Shown here one piece after another: positions 10,313 to 21,413 of a DNA stretch of 64,000 nucleotides. Below the pieces are notes generated by a model. That model worked only from the letters and a program-made list of their open reading frames with translations. It made no database searches and was not told the DNA's origin. Both the position numbers and the translations under genes were made by a program. The stretch comes from Lachnospiraceae bacterium (GTDB lineage: Bacteria; Bacillota; Clostridia; Lachnospirales; Lachnospiraceae): positions 46,067 through 110,066 of the forward strand of contig JAEEJA010000001.1 in assembly GCA_016281605.1 (NCBI GenBank), written 5' to 3'. The first letter of the stretch is position 1; every line of letters begins with the position of its first letter.

Positions 10313-11245
10313 ATGTTAGATTTTTACTTTTTATCCAATGATAAACAAACAAAAATTCACGCTGTTGAGTGGTTTCCGAAAGATGTAGAAATAAAGGGAA
10401 TTGTTCAGATATCTCACGGTATGACAGAACACATACTCAGATATGATGATTTCGCTAAGTATCTTAATTCTATCGGTTTTATAGTAGTCGGACATGATCA
10501 CTTAGGTCACGGTGACTCCATACAATCCAAGGATGAATATGGATACTTTGCAGATAAAAATCCTGCTTCAGTTCTTATAAAAGATATACATAAATTAAGA
10601 CTTATAACACAGAAAAAATATAGTAATCTGCCTTACTTTATGTTGGGGCACAGTATGGGTTCATACCTTCTAAGAAGATATTTGAGTTCCCGTGGCAAAG
10701 GACTAAAGGGAGCACTTATACTTGGAACAGGTTATGTGAATTTACAAAAGTGCCGTGCAGGTCTTTCTCTTTGCAAAGCCTTTTCTGACAAAAACGGTCC
10801 TCATCACATAAGTAATCTTTGTCAATTCTTAGTGTTTAGCGGCTCTTACCTAAAGTACGATATGACAGGAAAGAACCTTGAAAAAAACTTCTGTACAAAA
10901 GATGTAGAACTACTAAAAGCAAGACAGGGTGACCCAAAGAGTGGCTTTACATTTACTGTTAACGGTTTTTACGGCCTGGTTTCGGCTGTTTACTTTTCAG
11001 GGCTTCCAAAGTATATAGATATGATTCCTAAGGATTTACCTATTATCATTGCTTCCGGAGATAAAGACCCTGTCGGAGGCATGGGAAAGGGTGTAAAGAA
11101 GGTACATAGGCTCTACAGCAAGGCAGGAATAAAAGACCTCACCTTTAAGCTTTACGAAGGAGATCGTCATGAAATCCTAAACGAACTTGACAGAGATGAG
11201 GTCTATAAAGATCTTGGTAATTGGATTTTAGATAGAATCAATTAA
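10313..11245 (+). CDS. Alpha/beta hydrolase, monoacylglycerol-lipase-like
   Basis: GIVQISHGMTEH, LGHSMGSYL nucleophile elbow, GDRHEILNE. Confidence 0.85.
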   Translation: MLDFYFLSNDKQTKIHAVEWFPKDVEIKGIVQISHGMTEHILRYDDFAKYLNSIGFIVVGHDHLGHGDSIQSKDEYGYFADKNPASVLIKDIHKLRLITQKKYSNLPYFMLGHSMGSYLLRRYLSSRGKGLKGALILGTGYVNLQKCRAGLSLCKAFSDKNGPHHISNLCQFLVFSGSYLKYDMTGKNLEKNFCTKDVELLKARQGDPKSGFTFTVNGFYGLVSAVYFSGLPKYIDMIPKDLPIIIASGDKDPVGGMGKGVKKVHRLYSKAGIKDLTFKLYEGDRHEILNELDRDEVYKDLGNWILDRIN

Positions 11246-11250
11246 TGATT

Positions 11251-11460
11251 TTATATAATTTCTTTCACTACATAATCTTTTGCTTCAACAGCAGACTTAA
11301 GTATATCATCACTAAGTGGTGCAGAGAGTGTTACTACTGCGCGACCTTCCTTGTGACTAACCTCTGCACTGCTTACTTCTGAAAGCCCCTCGAGGGCTTT
11401 TTTTACGCTTGCTTCACAGTGTTCGCACATCATACCCTCTATTGTCATTGTTTTTGTCAT
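11251..11460 (-). CDS. Possible internal in-frame ORF (69 aa) for a stand-alone CopZ-like chaperone
   Basis: AGGAGG-8 nt-ATG inside copA immediately before the C-terminal HMA domain. Confidence 0.4.
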   Translation of the reverse strand: MTKTMTIEGMMCEHCEASVKKALEGLSEVSSAEVSHKEGRAVVTLSAPLSDDILKSAVEAKDYVVKEII

Positions 11461-13767
11461 ACTGATTTCCTCCTTTTGTTCTGTTTTTATGATTTTAAAT
11501 CTATTTAATCTTAAAGCATTCATACATACACAAAAACTCGAAAGACTCATGGCAAGTGCCCCGTAAACAGGCTTCATCGCCAGTCCGAATACTCCCATGG
11601 CAAGAGGTATACATATTGAATTATATATAAATGCCCAGAATAAATTCTCATGAATATTTTTTATGGTTTTTCTGCTAAGTAAAACAGCGTTAACCACATC
11701 CATAAGAGAGTTTTTCATAAGTACAACATCAGCAGAGTCAATTGCAATATCTGTTCCGCTGCCTACTGCGATACCTATATCCGCAGTTGTTAGTGCAGGG
11801 GCGTCATTTATTCCATCTCCCACCATAGCTATTTTCTCTGATCCCTTTAGCTTTTCAATAGTCATTGCCTTCTCATCAGGCATAACACCGGCGTAAACTT
11901 CAGAAACACCTGCTGCATTGCCTATAGAGCGAGCAGTTACCTCATTATCTCCGGTTATCATAACTGTTTTTACACCTATAATTCCAAGTCTATCTATGGC
12001 TTGAGCGCTATCAGGCTTTATAGTGTCTGCAACAGCAATTATTCCTGCTATTTTTTTATCATATACGAATATCAAAGGGGTCTTTCCTTCCTTTGATAAT
12101 GTATCAATCTTCTCCTCGACTGCTTTATCTATCTTAGAAACAGTACTTATAAACTTTTGATTTCCTCCTAAAATCTCTATTTGCTCATCTTCTTGATTAT
12201 CATTTTTATTTCCTTTACTGTCCGGAATAATAACTGCAGAGAGGCCATTTCCCGCAAAAGTCTTAAAGCTCAGTGTATCCGTGAGATTAACATTATTCTC
12301 TTCTGCATAAGTATTTATGGCTTTTCCTAAAGGATGACTTGACTTTACTTCAAGTGCATAAGCTGTTTCAAGCAAGACTTTTTTATCTGTATCTATAGGA
12401 ATTATGTCCGTAACTTTAGGTTTTCCTTCAGTTATGGTTCCGGTCTTATCAAATGCAATAATTGATACACGTCCCAAATTTTCAAGAGCCTGAGCATTTT
12501 TATATAGTATAGAGTTTTTCGCTCCCACGCCGCTTCCCACCATAACAGCCACCGGTGTAGCAAGGCCCAGAGCACACGGGCAACTTATAACCAACACTGT
12601 AACTGCTCTTGCAATTGAAAATGAAAAATCCTTGCCAAATATAAAAAACCACCCTAAAAATGTTATAAGGGCAATAGAAATCACCACAGGAACAAATATA
12701 GCGGATACCTTGTCTGCAATTCTTGATATAGGAGCCTTTGTAGCAGATACATCGCTCACCATATGGATAATAGCCGAAAGGGTTGTATCCTCTCCTACAC
12801 TTATTGCCTCACACTTTATAAAACCGCTTGTATTGGTAGTTGCTGCATACACCATGTCACCTTTACTCTTATCCTTAGGTATGCTTTCTCCCGTTAGCGC
12901 CGATTCGTCCAGAGATGCTTCTCCTTCTATGATTTTACCGTCAACTGCTACATTGTCTCCCTGCTTAACGACAAAAATCATACCCGGACGCACCTCATCA
13001 ACAGATACTACTCTTTCGTTATTTTCATCATCTACAATTACTGCAGTCTTCGGAGCAAGCTTCATAAGTGCTTTAAGAGCATCTGTTGTCTTGCCCTTAG
13101 ACTTAGCTTCAAGCAGCTTTCCGACTGTTATTAATGTAGGAATCATGGCAGCAGACTCAAAGTAAAGATTCATAAGTTGTTTATGAAGACCTTCTACATT
13201 TCCTATGCTCGCTTGCCAAAACATAATATATAAAAGCACTAAAGAATATATAAATGAAATGCCTGATCCAAGTGCTACAAGTGTATCCATGTTGGCTGAA
13301 AGATGTAAGATACCCTTAAATCCATTCACGAAAAACTTTTTATTAATAAACATTATACAGATACTTATAAGCATCTGTGTGGTACCGATTGCCAGGGGAT
13401 TGGAAATAGTCTTTGGCAGAGGTGCTCCAAGCATCATATGAGCCATACTTACGTACATAAGCAAAGCAAGGAATATGCATGAACTTATAAGACGCTTTTT
13501 TAATATATTAGACTCATTATCCTCTAAGGCAGCATCCTCTAATGAACTTTTAGATTTAGTGGTGCCTTTTTGTGCTGATGACGCACCATATCCTGCCTTT
13601 TCAACCGCATGTATTATCTCAGCATCCGTAACATCACCCTCAACTCCCATAGAATTGGTAAGAAGGTTAACTGCACAGCTTTCTACTCCCTCTAGAGAGG
13701 AAACTGCTTTTTCAACCTTTGCGCTGCATGCGGCACAGCTCATACCGGTAATGCTGTACTTCTTCAT
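11251..13767 (-). CDS. copA: Copper-translocating P-type ATPase with N- and C-terminal HMA domains
   Basis: GMSCAACSAKVEKA; CPCALGLATP; DKTGTITEG; GDGINDAPAL; C-terminal GMMCEHCEASVKKAL. Confidence 0.95.
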   Translation of the reverse strand: MKKYSITGMSCAACSAKVEKAVSSLEGVESCAVNLLTNSMGVEGDVTDAEIIHAVEKAGYGASSAQKGTTKSKSSLEDAALEDNESNILKKRLISSCIFLALLMYVSMAHMMLGAPLPKTISNPLAIGTTQMLISICIMFINKKFFVNGFKGILHLSANMDTLVALGSGISFIYSLVLLYIMFWQASIGNVEGLHKQLMNLYFESAAMIPTLITVGKLLEAKSKGKTTDALKALMKLAPKTAVIVDDENNERVVSVDEVRPGMIFVVKQGDNVAVDGKIIEGEASLDESALTGESIPKDKSKGDMVYAATTNTSGFIKCEAISVGEDTTLSAIIHMVSDVSATKAPISRIADKVSAIFVPVVISIALITFLGWFFIFGKDFSFSIARAVTVLVISCPCALGLATPVAVMVGSGVGAKNSILYKNAQALENLGRVSIIAFDKTGTITEGKPKVTDIIPIDTDKKVLLETAYALEVKSSHPLGKAINTYAEENNVNLTDTLSFKTFAGNGLSAVIIPDSKGNKNDNQEDEQIEILGGNQKFISTVSKIDKAVEEKIDTLSKEGKTPLIFVYDKKIAGIIAVADTIKPDSAQAIDRLGIIGVKTVMITGDNEVTARSIGNAAGVSEVYAGVMPDEKAMTIEKLKGSEKIAMVGDGINDAPALTTADIGIAVGSGTDIAIDSADVVLMKNSLMDVVNAVLLSRKTIKNIHENLFWAFIYNSICIPLAMGVFGLAMKPVYGALAMSLSSFCVCMNALRLNRFKIIKTEQKEEISMTKTMTIEGMMCEHCEASVKKALEGLSEVSSAEVSHKEGRAVVTLSAPLSDDILKSAVEAKDYVVKEII

Positions 13768-13979
13768 CGTTAAAACCCTTTCGTGTGAATACTCCAGGAC
13801 CACCTGTTAGCCTTGGGTAATATAAAATATATCATGTTTAAACATATATGTCAAAGAATGCGAAAGAAAGGTAAATTTCACACATATACTTGCAAATTTT
13901 ATTCAATGGCTATATAATGTGTAATTGAAATTTTACAAAAACATTAGGAGTCAAAGCGCTTCGGTAGAGGAGGATTAAT

Positions 13980-15206
13980 ATGAGTGAAAAAGTTATACTT
14001 GCTTACTCCGGTGGTCTTGATACCACTGCCATTATTCCATGGTTAAAGGAAAACTATAATTACGAGGTAATCTGTGTTTGTATAGACGTTGGTCAGGAAA
14101 GTGAGCTCGACGGCTTAGATGAAAGAGCTAAGGCTTGCGGTGCTTCAAAGCTTTATATTGAAGACGTAGTTGATGAGTTCTGTGACGAGTACGTTATTCC
14201 TTGTGTAAAGGCACACGCTGTTTACGAGAATAAGTACCTCTTAGGAACATCCATGGCACGTCCATTGATTGCTAAAAGACTTGTTGAGATTGCTCGTAAG
14301 GAAGGTGCAACAGCCATCTGCCACGGTGCTACAGGTAAGGGTAACGATCAGGTTCGTTTTGAACTTGGTATTAAGTCCCTCGCTCCTGATCTTAAGATAA
14401 TTGCTGCATGGCGTGATCCTAACTGGACACTTGATTCACGTGAGTCAGAGATTGAATATTGTCGTCAGCACGGTATCACACTTCCTTTCTCAGCTGATTC
14501 TAGCTACAGTCGTGACAGAAACCTCTGGCATATAAGCCATGAAGGACTTGAGTTGGAAGATCCTGCCAATGCTCCTGATTTTGATCATCTTCTTGTTCTT
14601 GGTGTTTCTCCTGAAAAAGCTCCTGACGAGGGCGAAGAAGTTACAATTACCTTTGAACAGGGTGTACCAAAGAGCGTAAACGGTAAGGAAATGAAGGTTT
14701 CAGATATCATCCGTGAGCTTAACAGACTCGGCGGAAAGCATGGAATCGGAATTGTTGATATAGTAGAGAACAGAGTTGTAGGTATGAAGTCACGTGGAGT
14801 ATATGAAACACCGGGTGGAACAATCCTTTACGAAGCTCATCAGCAGCTTGAAGAACTCATCCTTGACCGTGCAACATATACTGTTAAGAAGGATCTTGGA
14901 AACAAATTTGCAGATGTTGTTTACGAAGGAAAGTGGTTCACTCCCCTTCGTGAAGCTCTTTCGGCATTTATCGATTCTACACAGAAGTATGTCACAGGTG
15001 AAGTTAAGTTTAAACTTTATAAGGGTAACATCATAAAGCTCGGAGAGACATCTCCTCACTCACTTTACTCAGAGTCAATCGCTTCATTTACCACAGGTGA
15101 TCTTTATGATCATAAGGATGCAGAAGGATTTATAAATCTCTTTGGTCTTTCAGATAAGGTTCGTGCCATGAAACAAGGACCTTTCACAGAGTTAAATGTA
15201 GACTGA
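13980..15206 (+). CDS. argG: Argininosuccinate synthase
   Basis: [35 protein letters not shown]; full-length family match. Confidence 0.97.
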   Translation: MSEKVILAYSGGLDTTAIIPWLKENYNYEVICVCIDVGQESELDGLDERAKACGASKLYIEDVVDEFCDEYVIPCVKAHAVYENKYLLGTSMARPLIAKRLVEIARKEGATAICHGATGKGNDQVRFELGIKSLAPDLKIIAAWRDPNWTLDSRESEIEYCRQHGITLPFSADSSYSRDRNLWHISHEGLELEDPANAPDFDHLLVLGVSPEKAPDEGEEVTITFEQGVPKSVNGKEMKVSDIIRELNRLGGKHGIGIVDIVENRVVGMKSRGVYETPGGTILYEAHQQLEELILDRATYTVKKDLGNKFADVVYEGKWFTPLREALSAFIDSTQKYVTGEVKFKLYKGNIIKLGETSPHSLYSESIASFTTGDLYDHKDAEGFINLFGLSDKVRAMKQGPFTELNVD

Positions 15207-15262
15207 TTAAAAGACTCTTAGGCGAGTCTTAATACAAAATAAATAATTGCAATACGCACTTA

Positions 15263-15297
15263 GGGGGAGCTCCTTCAAACGAGCTCCCCCTTCTTCC
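15263..15297 (+). terminator. Intrinsic terminator downstream of argG
   Basis: GGGGGAGCTC-cttcaaac-GAGCTCCCCC (10-bp stem) followed by TTCTTCC. Confidence 0.75.
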
Positions 15298-15417
15298 ATC
15301 GTCCCCGCCAAAACACTCCTGGCAAAGGACCTCTATATATAATTGTACATCTCAAGTGTTTATACATCGCACAACCCTGCACTCATAATACAGAGCCGTC
15401 TTCCATACCTGGCATCC

Positions 15418-16023
15418 TCAAGCTACACTTAAATCAGAAACCCTATCTGATACGTCCTCAAACACGCTCTCCAGATAGTACATCAATGCATCGATAACAG
15501 CAAAGACAACCTCAACTATGTACTCACAGTCTCTCTCGACTTTACTCATCTCCCTCATGTAGATGTCGTGCATCTTCCTGATAAACTTGAGAATATCATC
15601 CGGTGTATGAACTGAATTCTCTATCCGACCACGGCTAACCTCATTCTTCCGAACGTAAGCTCTAAAACGACGCTTCAATTCTTCCTCATAATTACAATGA
15701 TCTTTTAAGTTGCCGGGATAGTTCGAATTGTGCGGGAATGTGAAATAATCCGAAACATAATGTGTAATCACTCCTAACTTCCTGCAGTCATAGCTGCTAT
15801 ATCCTTTATTCGGATTAAAATGTGATACCAGCTTCGCTATTTCTTTCTCCAAGCACTGAAACGAATCCTCAAAAGTGTGTTTTCTCGTCAAAAACGTAGG
15901 AACACAATCCGGTAATACGCTACCAACGTAGAATGATTTCTTATGCTCTTTGAATGATTCCATCCCTTCACTGTTCATAATAAACCAAGCCAGAGATATA
16001 TGGGATTTCTTACGCATACCCAC
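15418..16023 (-). CDS. Zinc-dependent phospholipase C/S1-P1 nuclease-like (PF00882-type)
   Basis: ISLAWFIMN...YVGSVLPDC...GVITHYVSDYFTFPHNSNYPGNLKDHCNYEEEL. Confidence 0.75.
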   Translation of the reverse strand: MGMRKKSHISLAWFIMNSEGMESFKEHKKSFYVGSVLPDCVPTFLTRKHTFEDSFQCLEKEIAKLVSHFNPNKGYSSYDCRKLGVITHYVSDYFTFPHNSNYPGNLKDHCNYEEELKRRFRAYVRKNEVSRGRIENSVHTPDDILKFIRKMHDIYMREMSKVERDCEYIVEVVFAVIDALMYYLESVFEDVSDRVSDLSVA

Positions 16024-16193
16024 CTCCTTCTAGATTTAACAAACACTTGTTTAAGCATTCGCTCTATTAAAATTAACCCTGTCATCTGCAACCAAAATGT
16101 GATTGCAGATTCAAGAAAATCAATTTCAATTAATCTAATACTATTGTATACACAATTTGCAAAATTGTCAAGTGAAATTTCAAATTTTTTTAA

Positions 16194-18137
16194 TTATCTG
16201 ATATTCTCTCTTATATGACTTTTATTTTTATGATGAAGCGCTTTAATGCCATACATTTCATCATCTGCACGCTTCATAATAACGTCTATATCAGCGGTTT
16301 TTTCGCCTTCTCCAAATGCATAACCTATACTAATATCTATGTCATAATTTTTACTTTCTTCGTACTTATATTTTTCAATATTCAGATGAATTTTTTCCAC
16401 CTTCTCATAGTAATAATCATAATCAAATTTATCACCATCAGATATAAATGCAATCAAAAATTCATCCCCTCCAAAACGAGCACAAATTCCTTCATCTCCG
16501 ACACATTCTGTTATAGAACTTCCAACTGCCCAAAGAGCAAAATCTCCCTCACTATGACCATATTTATCATTAATTTCTTTAAGATTATCCATATCTATAG
16601 ATGCTATAAATATTATCTTATGTTTGGTCATATTTTTCTTCATGATTTTTCCAACTTCGCCAAAGAAACCTCTTCTGTTTAAAAGATGAGTAAGAGAATC
16701 TTTTATGATGAGATCATGTAACTGAGATTTCTTCAAAACAATACCAAACACTTCCATAAGGCACATCATATATTCATATATTTCTATATAATCAAGGGAG
16801 TTCTTATCATGTTTCATGATTATATATCCATAATCTTCATTTTGCCAGTTAAAGGGCAAAAATAATACCTGATTTCCATCTTCAGCGTACTCTTCTATCA
16901 TCTGCGATTCTATATCAATATCCACAAGCTGCATAGGAAGAGAAGCTTCTGAATCTTTCATAGAAAAAATTCTCATGGAATCATATCCATCCCAATCTTT
17001 AGGCGACGGAATGTCTGTCTGATTACAATAATTCTTATTTGCTATTATTGAAAACTGAGAATTTATTATTGCTGAATTTCTATCAGAGAAAAGCACGTCT
17101 CCGAGTCCCTCAAGCATCTGCACTACAGAGTCTGCATCAACAAGCTTGGATATAGATGTAAATACACGCTCTAAGTTATTCTCTCTCTTTCTGTATTTAT
17201 CATACATCTTCATGATATTTTTATTATAAAGCTCTTTACTGTCTACAGCTGCAGTCCTACATCCGCAGGAATCCGAAACATACATCTTATGCGGTATATT
17301 TTCATCATAAGGCTCTATTTCGTTATCTGAGAGTATATCATCAGCAAGCTTACCTATGACTTCTGAAAGACTTTCATAATCATTAAATGCAGTGGTAAGA
17401 CGTGGAATAGTATATCTACCAAGATTTATTCTATCAAAACCTGTAACTATAACATCTTCAGGAACCGATATATTTCTTTCATTAAGACACTCACAAACCG
17501 TTATAGCCATAATATCATTACAGCAAACAATAGCATCCGGAAGTGCTTTGCCACTGTCTAACCATCTGTTACACTCTCTTCTGGCAGGGATTTCCCAAAA
17601 GTCCCCATGAGCAATCTTACCTTCATCAACTTCTATTCCATTTTCTGTAAGTACTTCTTTATATATTTCAATACGCTTTTCAGAAAAAGAATTTTTATCA
17701 AATCCTGCCATTAGATATACATTTCTGCAACCATGGTGAATTACCACGTGCTCAACTATCTGCCTAAAAGCATGAGCATGGTCCATATTGATATTAAAGC
17801 AGCCTTTAAGATGGCCTCCGATATTGATTATAGGCTTTCTTGCCATTCTCAATCTCTTAGCGAGCTTCTTGGATGCATCTTCATTTAACATACTTTCGCT
17901 AAGAACGATGAATAAATCTATATAATCAAAATTCATCTTGTCAAAAAGCTTTTCCTGACCTCTGACAGAATCACTGTAATAACTGTAATCATCATAAATA
18001 TTATATATATACACCCTAAACCCTATAGACGCAAGATACTCTGATAATGTTCCGATTATTTCAGGTATGTTTACATGATGAAACCCTGCAGAACATATAG
18101 CTACAACACCCTTATAGTTTTTACTCTTTGTGCTCAT
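16194..18137 (-). CDS. LacI-type ligand-binding domain (no HTH) fused to GGDEF diguanylate cyclase
   Basis: N-term LacI/PBP1-like (DAIVCCNDIMAITVCECLNERNISVPEDVIVTGFD), C-term DSLTHLLNRRGFF...CARFGGDEFLIAF. Confidence 0.88.
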   Translation of the reverse strand: MSTKSKNYKGVVAICSAGFHHVNIPEIIGTLSEYLASIGFRVYIYNIYDDYSYYSDSVRGQEKLFDKMNFDYIDLFIVLSESMLNEDASKKLAKRLRMARKPIINIGGHLKGCFNINMDHAHAFRQIVEHVVIHHGCRNVYLMAGFDKNSFSEKRIEIYKEVLTENGIEVDEGKIAHGDFWEIPARRECNRWLDSGKALPDAIVCCNDIMAITVCECLNERNISVPEDVIVTGFDRINLGRYTIPRLTTAFNDYESLSEVIGKLADDILSDNEIEPYDENIPHKMYVSDSCGCRTAAVDSKELYNKNIMKMYDKYRKRENNLERVFTSISKLVDADSVVQMLEGLGDVLFSDRNSAIINSQFSIIANKNYCNQTDIPSPKDWDGYDSMRIFSMKDSEASLPMQLVDIDIESQMIEEYAEDGNQVLFLPFNWQNEDYGYIIMKHDKNSLDYIEIYEYMMCLMEVFGIVLKKSQLHDLIIKDSLTHLLNRRGFFGEVGKIMKKNMTKHKIIFIASIDMDNLKEINDKYGHSEGDFALWAVGSSITECVGDEGICARFGGDEFLIAFISDGDKFDYDYYYEKVEKIHLNIEKYKYEESKNYDIDISIGYAFGEGEKTADIDVIMKRADDEMYGIKALHHKNKSHIRENIR

Positions 18138-18166
18138 GCTTAGAGCCTCCCTTCTCCTCCTGTTTA

Positions 18167-19153
18167 TCATAAAGACTCACCATTTTCTTCAAATGATTTC
18201 TTATCCTTCATAAAGTAAATAAGACTTGATACAGCACCTATCCACGACATAATAAACATAATGAGTACTATCGTGTTTTTTGTATTAACAGATATCATCC
18301 CGTACTTAGAAAAAATCGATAATCCAATAGATGTTACATTTCCAAGCATATGAATGATAATGGCCGGTAAGATACTTTCGGTCTTTTTTAATACAACCCC
18401 TAAAAACAATCCCATAAAAAATGCTGTTATCCCTTGTACCAAATTCCCATGATACACGCCGAATAACACTGCTTGAATAATATTTGCATATATATAACCA
18501 TATGAAAACTCAAGCCTCCTGTAAATTGCCCCTCTGAAAATCATCTCTTCAGCAACAGGTCCGAGTATCATGATATAAAACATATTCAAAGCATTAAAGT
18601 CGGCAGTCAGCATATTAATCAAATTATTGTAGGTTTCAAATATATACGGAAAAGCCTTATAAAGTATGGTAAGTATACTTGTAAAAAATATCATTAAAGA
18701 CAGCCCGCTTACTATAATAGCTACCGTATTGGGTAAGGAAAATGTTTTCTTATAATCAGGTTCCTTGATTTCAAAACCAATCTTACGATAACTGACCACT
18801 CCAAAAACAAGTATAAATACCGTATTTAAAAATAATATTATATTATATATATTCCCGCCTTTTAGTGCACTTGATATTTGTGCTGTATTAATATCGTACC
18901 CCATTTGCTTCTTGTACAACATCCATATCAATATCACCAAGGCAGTAACTATAATTTGAATAGCACCTATACCAAGCATTATAAGCAATGCCTGCAAAGT
19001 ATACTTTCTTTGAACTTTTTTCCATATTACAGGATCAAGCTCTAATTTGCTTCTATTATCCTTATTGTCAGAATCTTTTTTCAAACAAAACCACCATCCC
19101 GTATATATAAATATAGAGCTACCATCATATACTGTTATGCCCAGATCTGACAA
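18167..19153 (-). CDS. CPBP-family intramembrane metalloprotease
   Basis: GPVAEEMIFRGAIYRRLE, FGVYHGNLVQGITAFFMGLFLG, multiple TM segments. Confidence 0.87.
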   Translation of the reverse strand: MSDLGITVYDGSSIFIYTGWWFCLKKDSDNKDNRSKLELDPVIWKKVQRKYTLQALLIMLGIGAIQIIVTALVILIWMLYKKQMGYDINTAQISSALKGGNIYNIILFLNTVFILVFGVVSYRKIGFEIKEPDYKKTFSLPNTVAIIVSGLSLMIFFTSILTILYKAFPYIFETYNNLINMLTADFNALNMFYIMILGPVAEEMIFRGAIYRRLEFSYGYIYANIIQAVLFGVYHGNLVQGITAFFMGLFLGVVLKKTESILPAIIIHMLGNVTSIGLSIFSKYGMISVNTKNTIVLIMFIMSWIGAVSSLIYFMKDKKSFEENGESL

Positions 19154-19185
19154 TAGCTCTATAGAAAAAATCGATAACTAATTAA

Positions 19186-20511
19186 TTATCTCTTATTATT
19201 TTTAAGAAAATCAGGTATCTTCATACCGCCGGCTCCATTGGAATGCGAACTGCTTCTTGGAGTATAAGAAGGAGTACGTCTTACACGAGTAGTATCGCTT
19301 GAAATCGAGGTTCTTGTAGGATCAGGTTCAAGTCCGGCTTCAGTTTCATCTACAGTTGTAGAAGTCTGAGAACTCCTTGCTACTGAAGTACGAACTGTGC
19401 TTCCTGCCTTAGGAGCATCTGAAACAGCACTTCTGCGAATATGAGTTGAACCTACAGAAGGAGCTGCATGTGAAACTGTTGTAGCAGTAGCCTGAGCTTG
19501 TACAGGTGCTTCTTCAACGACTTCCTCCTTAGGAGCAGGTGCATCCTCAGGCATACCCGTAGCTATTACGGTTATCATTACCTTATCCTTCATATCTTCC
19601 TTAGTGCATACTCCGAAGAATGTATCAAGATCATCTATGTTACCAACCTTCTCATTGAGCTCATTTACAGCTGCCTGAGCTTCAAAAAGTGATACATCAC
19701 CTGTGATATTGATAATAATCTCACTTGCACCACTGATAGATGTTTCAAGAAGAGGATTATTAATAGCGTCATTCATAGCCTTCTTACAGCAGTTCTCACC
19801 CTCTGCATAACCTATACCAAGATGAGCAACGCCCTTATCCTTCATAACAGAAACAACATCCTCAAAGTCGAGGTTAATGGTAGCATCCTGCTGAATTATA
19901 TCAGTAATACCCTGAACACCCTGTCTTAAGACCTCATCTGCTCTGGTAAAAGCTTCTTCAAATCCGGCATTCTTACCAAGATCGGAAATCTCTAATATCT
20001 TATCATTTGGTATAACTATAATCGTATCAACTACTTCTCTAAGCTTCTTTATACCCTCTTTTGCAACTCTCGCTCTTCTTCCGCCTTCGAATGAGAACGG
20101 CTCAGTAACAACACCTACAGTAAGAATTCCCTTATCTTTAGCAATCTTTGCTATAACAGGAGCAGCTCCGGTACCTGTTCCGCCACCCATACCACAGGTA
20201 ACAAATACCATCTGAACTCCATCCATAAGATTTTCTATCTCTTCAGCATTCTCCTCTGCGGCCATCTGACCTTTCTCAGGCTTTGCTCCGGCTCCTCTTC
20301 CGCCGGTAACCTTTCCTCCGATAGCAAGGGTCTTAATACCCTCTGTTTCACAGCGGTTAAGAACCATCTGATCTGTATTTACACAAACAAACTTTACGCT
20401 TTGAATCTTATCTTTAACCATTCGCTCAACGGCATTATTACCACCGCCGCCAACACCGATAACTAAAATTTTGACGATTTCTTCATCAATTTCAGGTTTT
20501 ACTTCTAACAC
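19186..20511 (-). CDS. ftsZ: Cell division protein FtsZ
   Basis: VIGVGGGGNNAVERM, GGGTGTGAAPVIA tubulin signature, C-terminal IPDFLKNNKR. Confidence 0.98.
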   Translation of the reverse strand: MLEVKPEIDEEIVKILVIGVGGGGNNAVERMVKDKIQSVKFVCVNTDQMVLNRCETEGIKTLAIGGKVTGGRGAGAKPEKGQMAAEENAEEIENLMDGVQMVFVTCGMGGGTGTGAAPVIAKIAKDKGILTVGVVTEPFSFEGGRRARVAKEGIKKLREVVDTIIVIPNDKILEISDLGKNAGFEEAFTRADEVLRQGVQGITDIIQQDATINLDFEDVVSVMKDKGVAHLGIGYAEGENCCKKAMNDAINNPLLETSISGASEIIINITGDVSLFEAQAAVNELNEKVGNIDDLDTFFGVCTKEDMKDKVMITVIATGMPEDAPAPKEEVVEEAPVQAQATATTVSHAAPSVGSTHIRRSAVSDAPKAGSTVRTSVARSSQTSTTVDETEAGLEPDPTRTSISSDTTRVRRTPSYTPRSSSHSNGAGGMKIPDFLKNNKR

Positions 20512-20606
20512 AGTACTTCTTCCTCCTTAAAAAAATATAGCACCTTTTATATAATACAGTTAATGAAACTATAAATCAATGTTTTTTTTATTTTTTTATA
20601 GTCTTT

Positions 20607-21398
20607 TTACTGTATTACCTCACTATCTGTCACGACTTCCTCACCTTCAGTCTTCACAGCCCCTTCAGTAGAAGGCTTAGCTTTCTTAAATCCGGGTCTT
20701 TGGAGTATTATCTTATCACCAAAAACAAAGTCAGACATATCTATAGAACCTTTGAGTTTCTTTTTCCTAATTTTTCTGAGAGCTGAAGAAAGAGCTGCCA
20801 TCTCATCCTCTCCCACAGTTTCTTTATTTCCAAAGTAAACCTTAACTTTACCGACATACATAACTATACCTGTGTCAGTATTTTTTAACTCTTTAACCCT
20901 TAAGTTATAGTAATTTATGAGTTCAGTTATTTTTACCAGCCTTTTAAGCAAGGTTTTATCCTTTGCTCCAAGCACCTCACCAACCTTAAATGTATTGACA
21001 TCAACACCGGTTATCACCGTAACTGCAGGTAATGTAGTGGGAAGAGTTTCTATTACAACACCCTTCTCGTCCATATATGCATATTGATTCATACAGGATA
21101 CACATGCACTAATCTTTTTTTCATATACCTTAAATACAATATCCGAAGGATTATTAAATTCCAGCTTAATATCCTCGGCAAATGGCATGGGATTTTCACC
21201 CTTTAACTTGAATTTCAGGTATAAATAAAGCGAATTATAGGCATATTTATCAGACATCTGGGCTTCAATCACTTCGCCCTCGGTATATATTTTGCTGTTT
21301 TCTACAGAAATGTTTTTTATCTTAACCAGAAAGAAAACCAGCACAAGAATTAATATAAGTCCTACCGGTATTCCAATTATTATTTTATACTTTTTCAA
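20607..21398 (-). CDS. ftsQ: FtsQ/DivIB-like cell division protein
   Basis: Single N-terminal TM, position between ftsW and ftsZ, POTRA/FtsQ-like layout. Confidence 0.7.
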   Translation of the reverse strand: MKKYKIIIGIPVGLILILVLVFFLVKIKNISVENSKIYTEGEVIEAQMSDKYAYNSLYLYLKFKLKGENPMPFAEDIKLEFNNPSDIVFKVYEKKISACVSCMNQYAYMDEKGVVIETLPTTLPAVTVITGVDVNTFKVGEVLGAKDKTLLKRLVKITELINYYNLRVKELKNTDTGIVMYVGKVKVYFGNKETVGEDEMAALSSALRKIRKKKLKGSIDMSDFVFGDKIILQRPGFKKAKPSTEGAVKTEGEEVVTDSEVIQ

Positions 21399-21413
21399 TC
21401 GGCTTCACCTCAA

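Noticed and set aside
12632-13165. Plus-strand 177-aa ORF inside copA
   Set aside because: Antisense to a clear P-type ATPase; no motifs.
16084-16110. ATCTGCAA...TTGCAGAT dyad as an operator
   Set aside because: Lies downstream of the GGDEF gene and upstream of a phospholipase-like gene; isolated short dyad with no supporting evidence.
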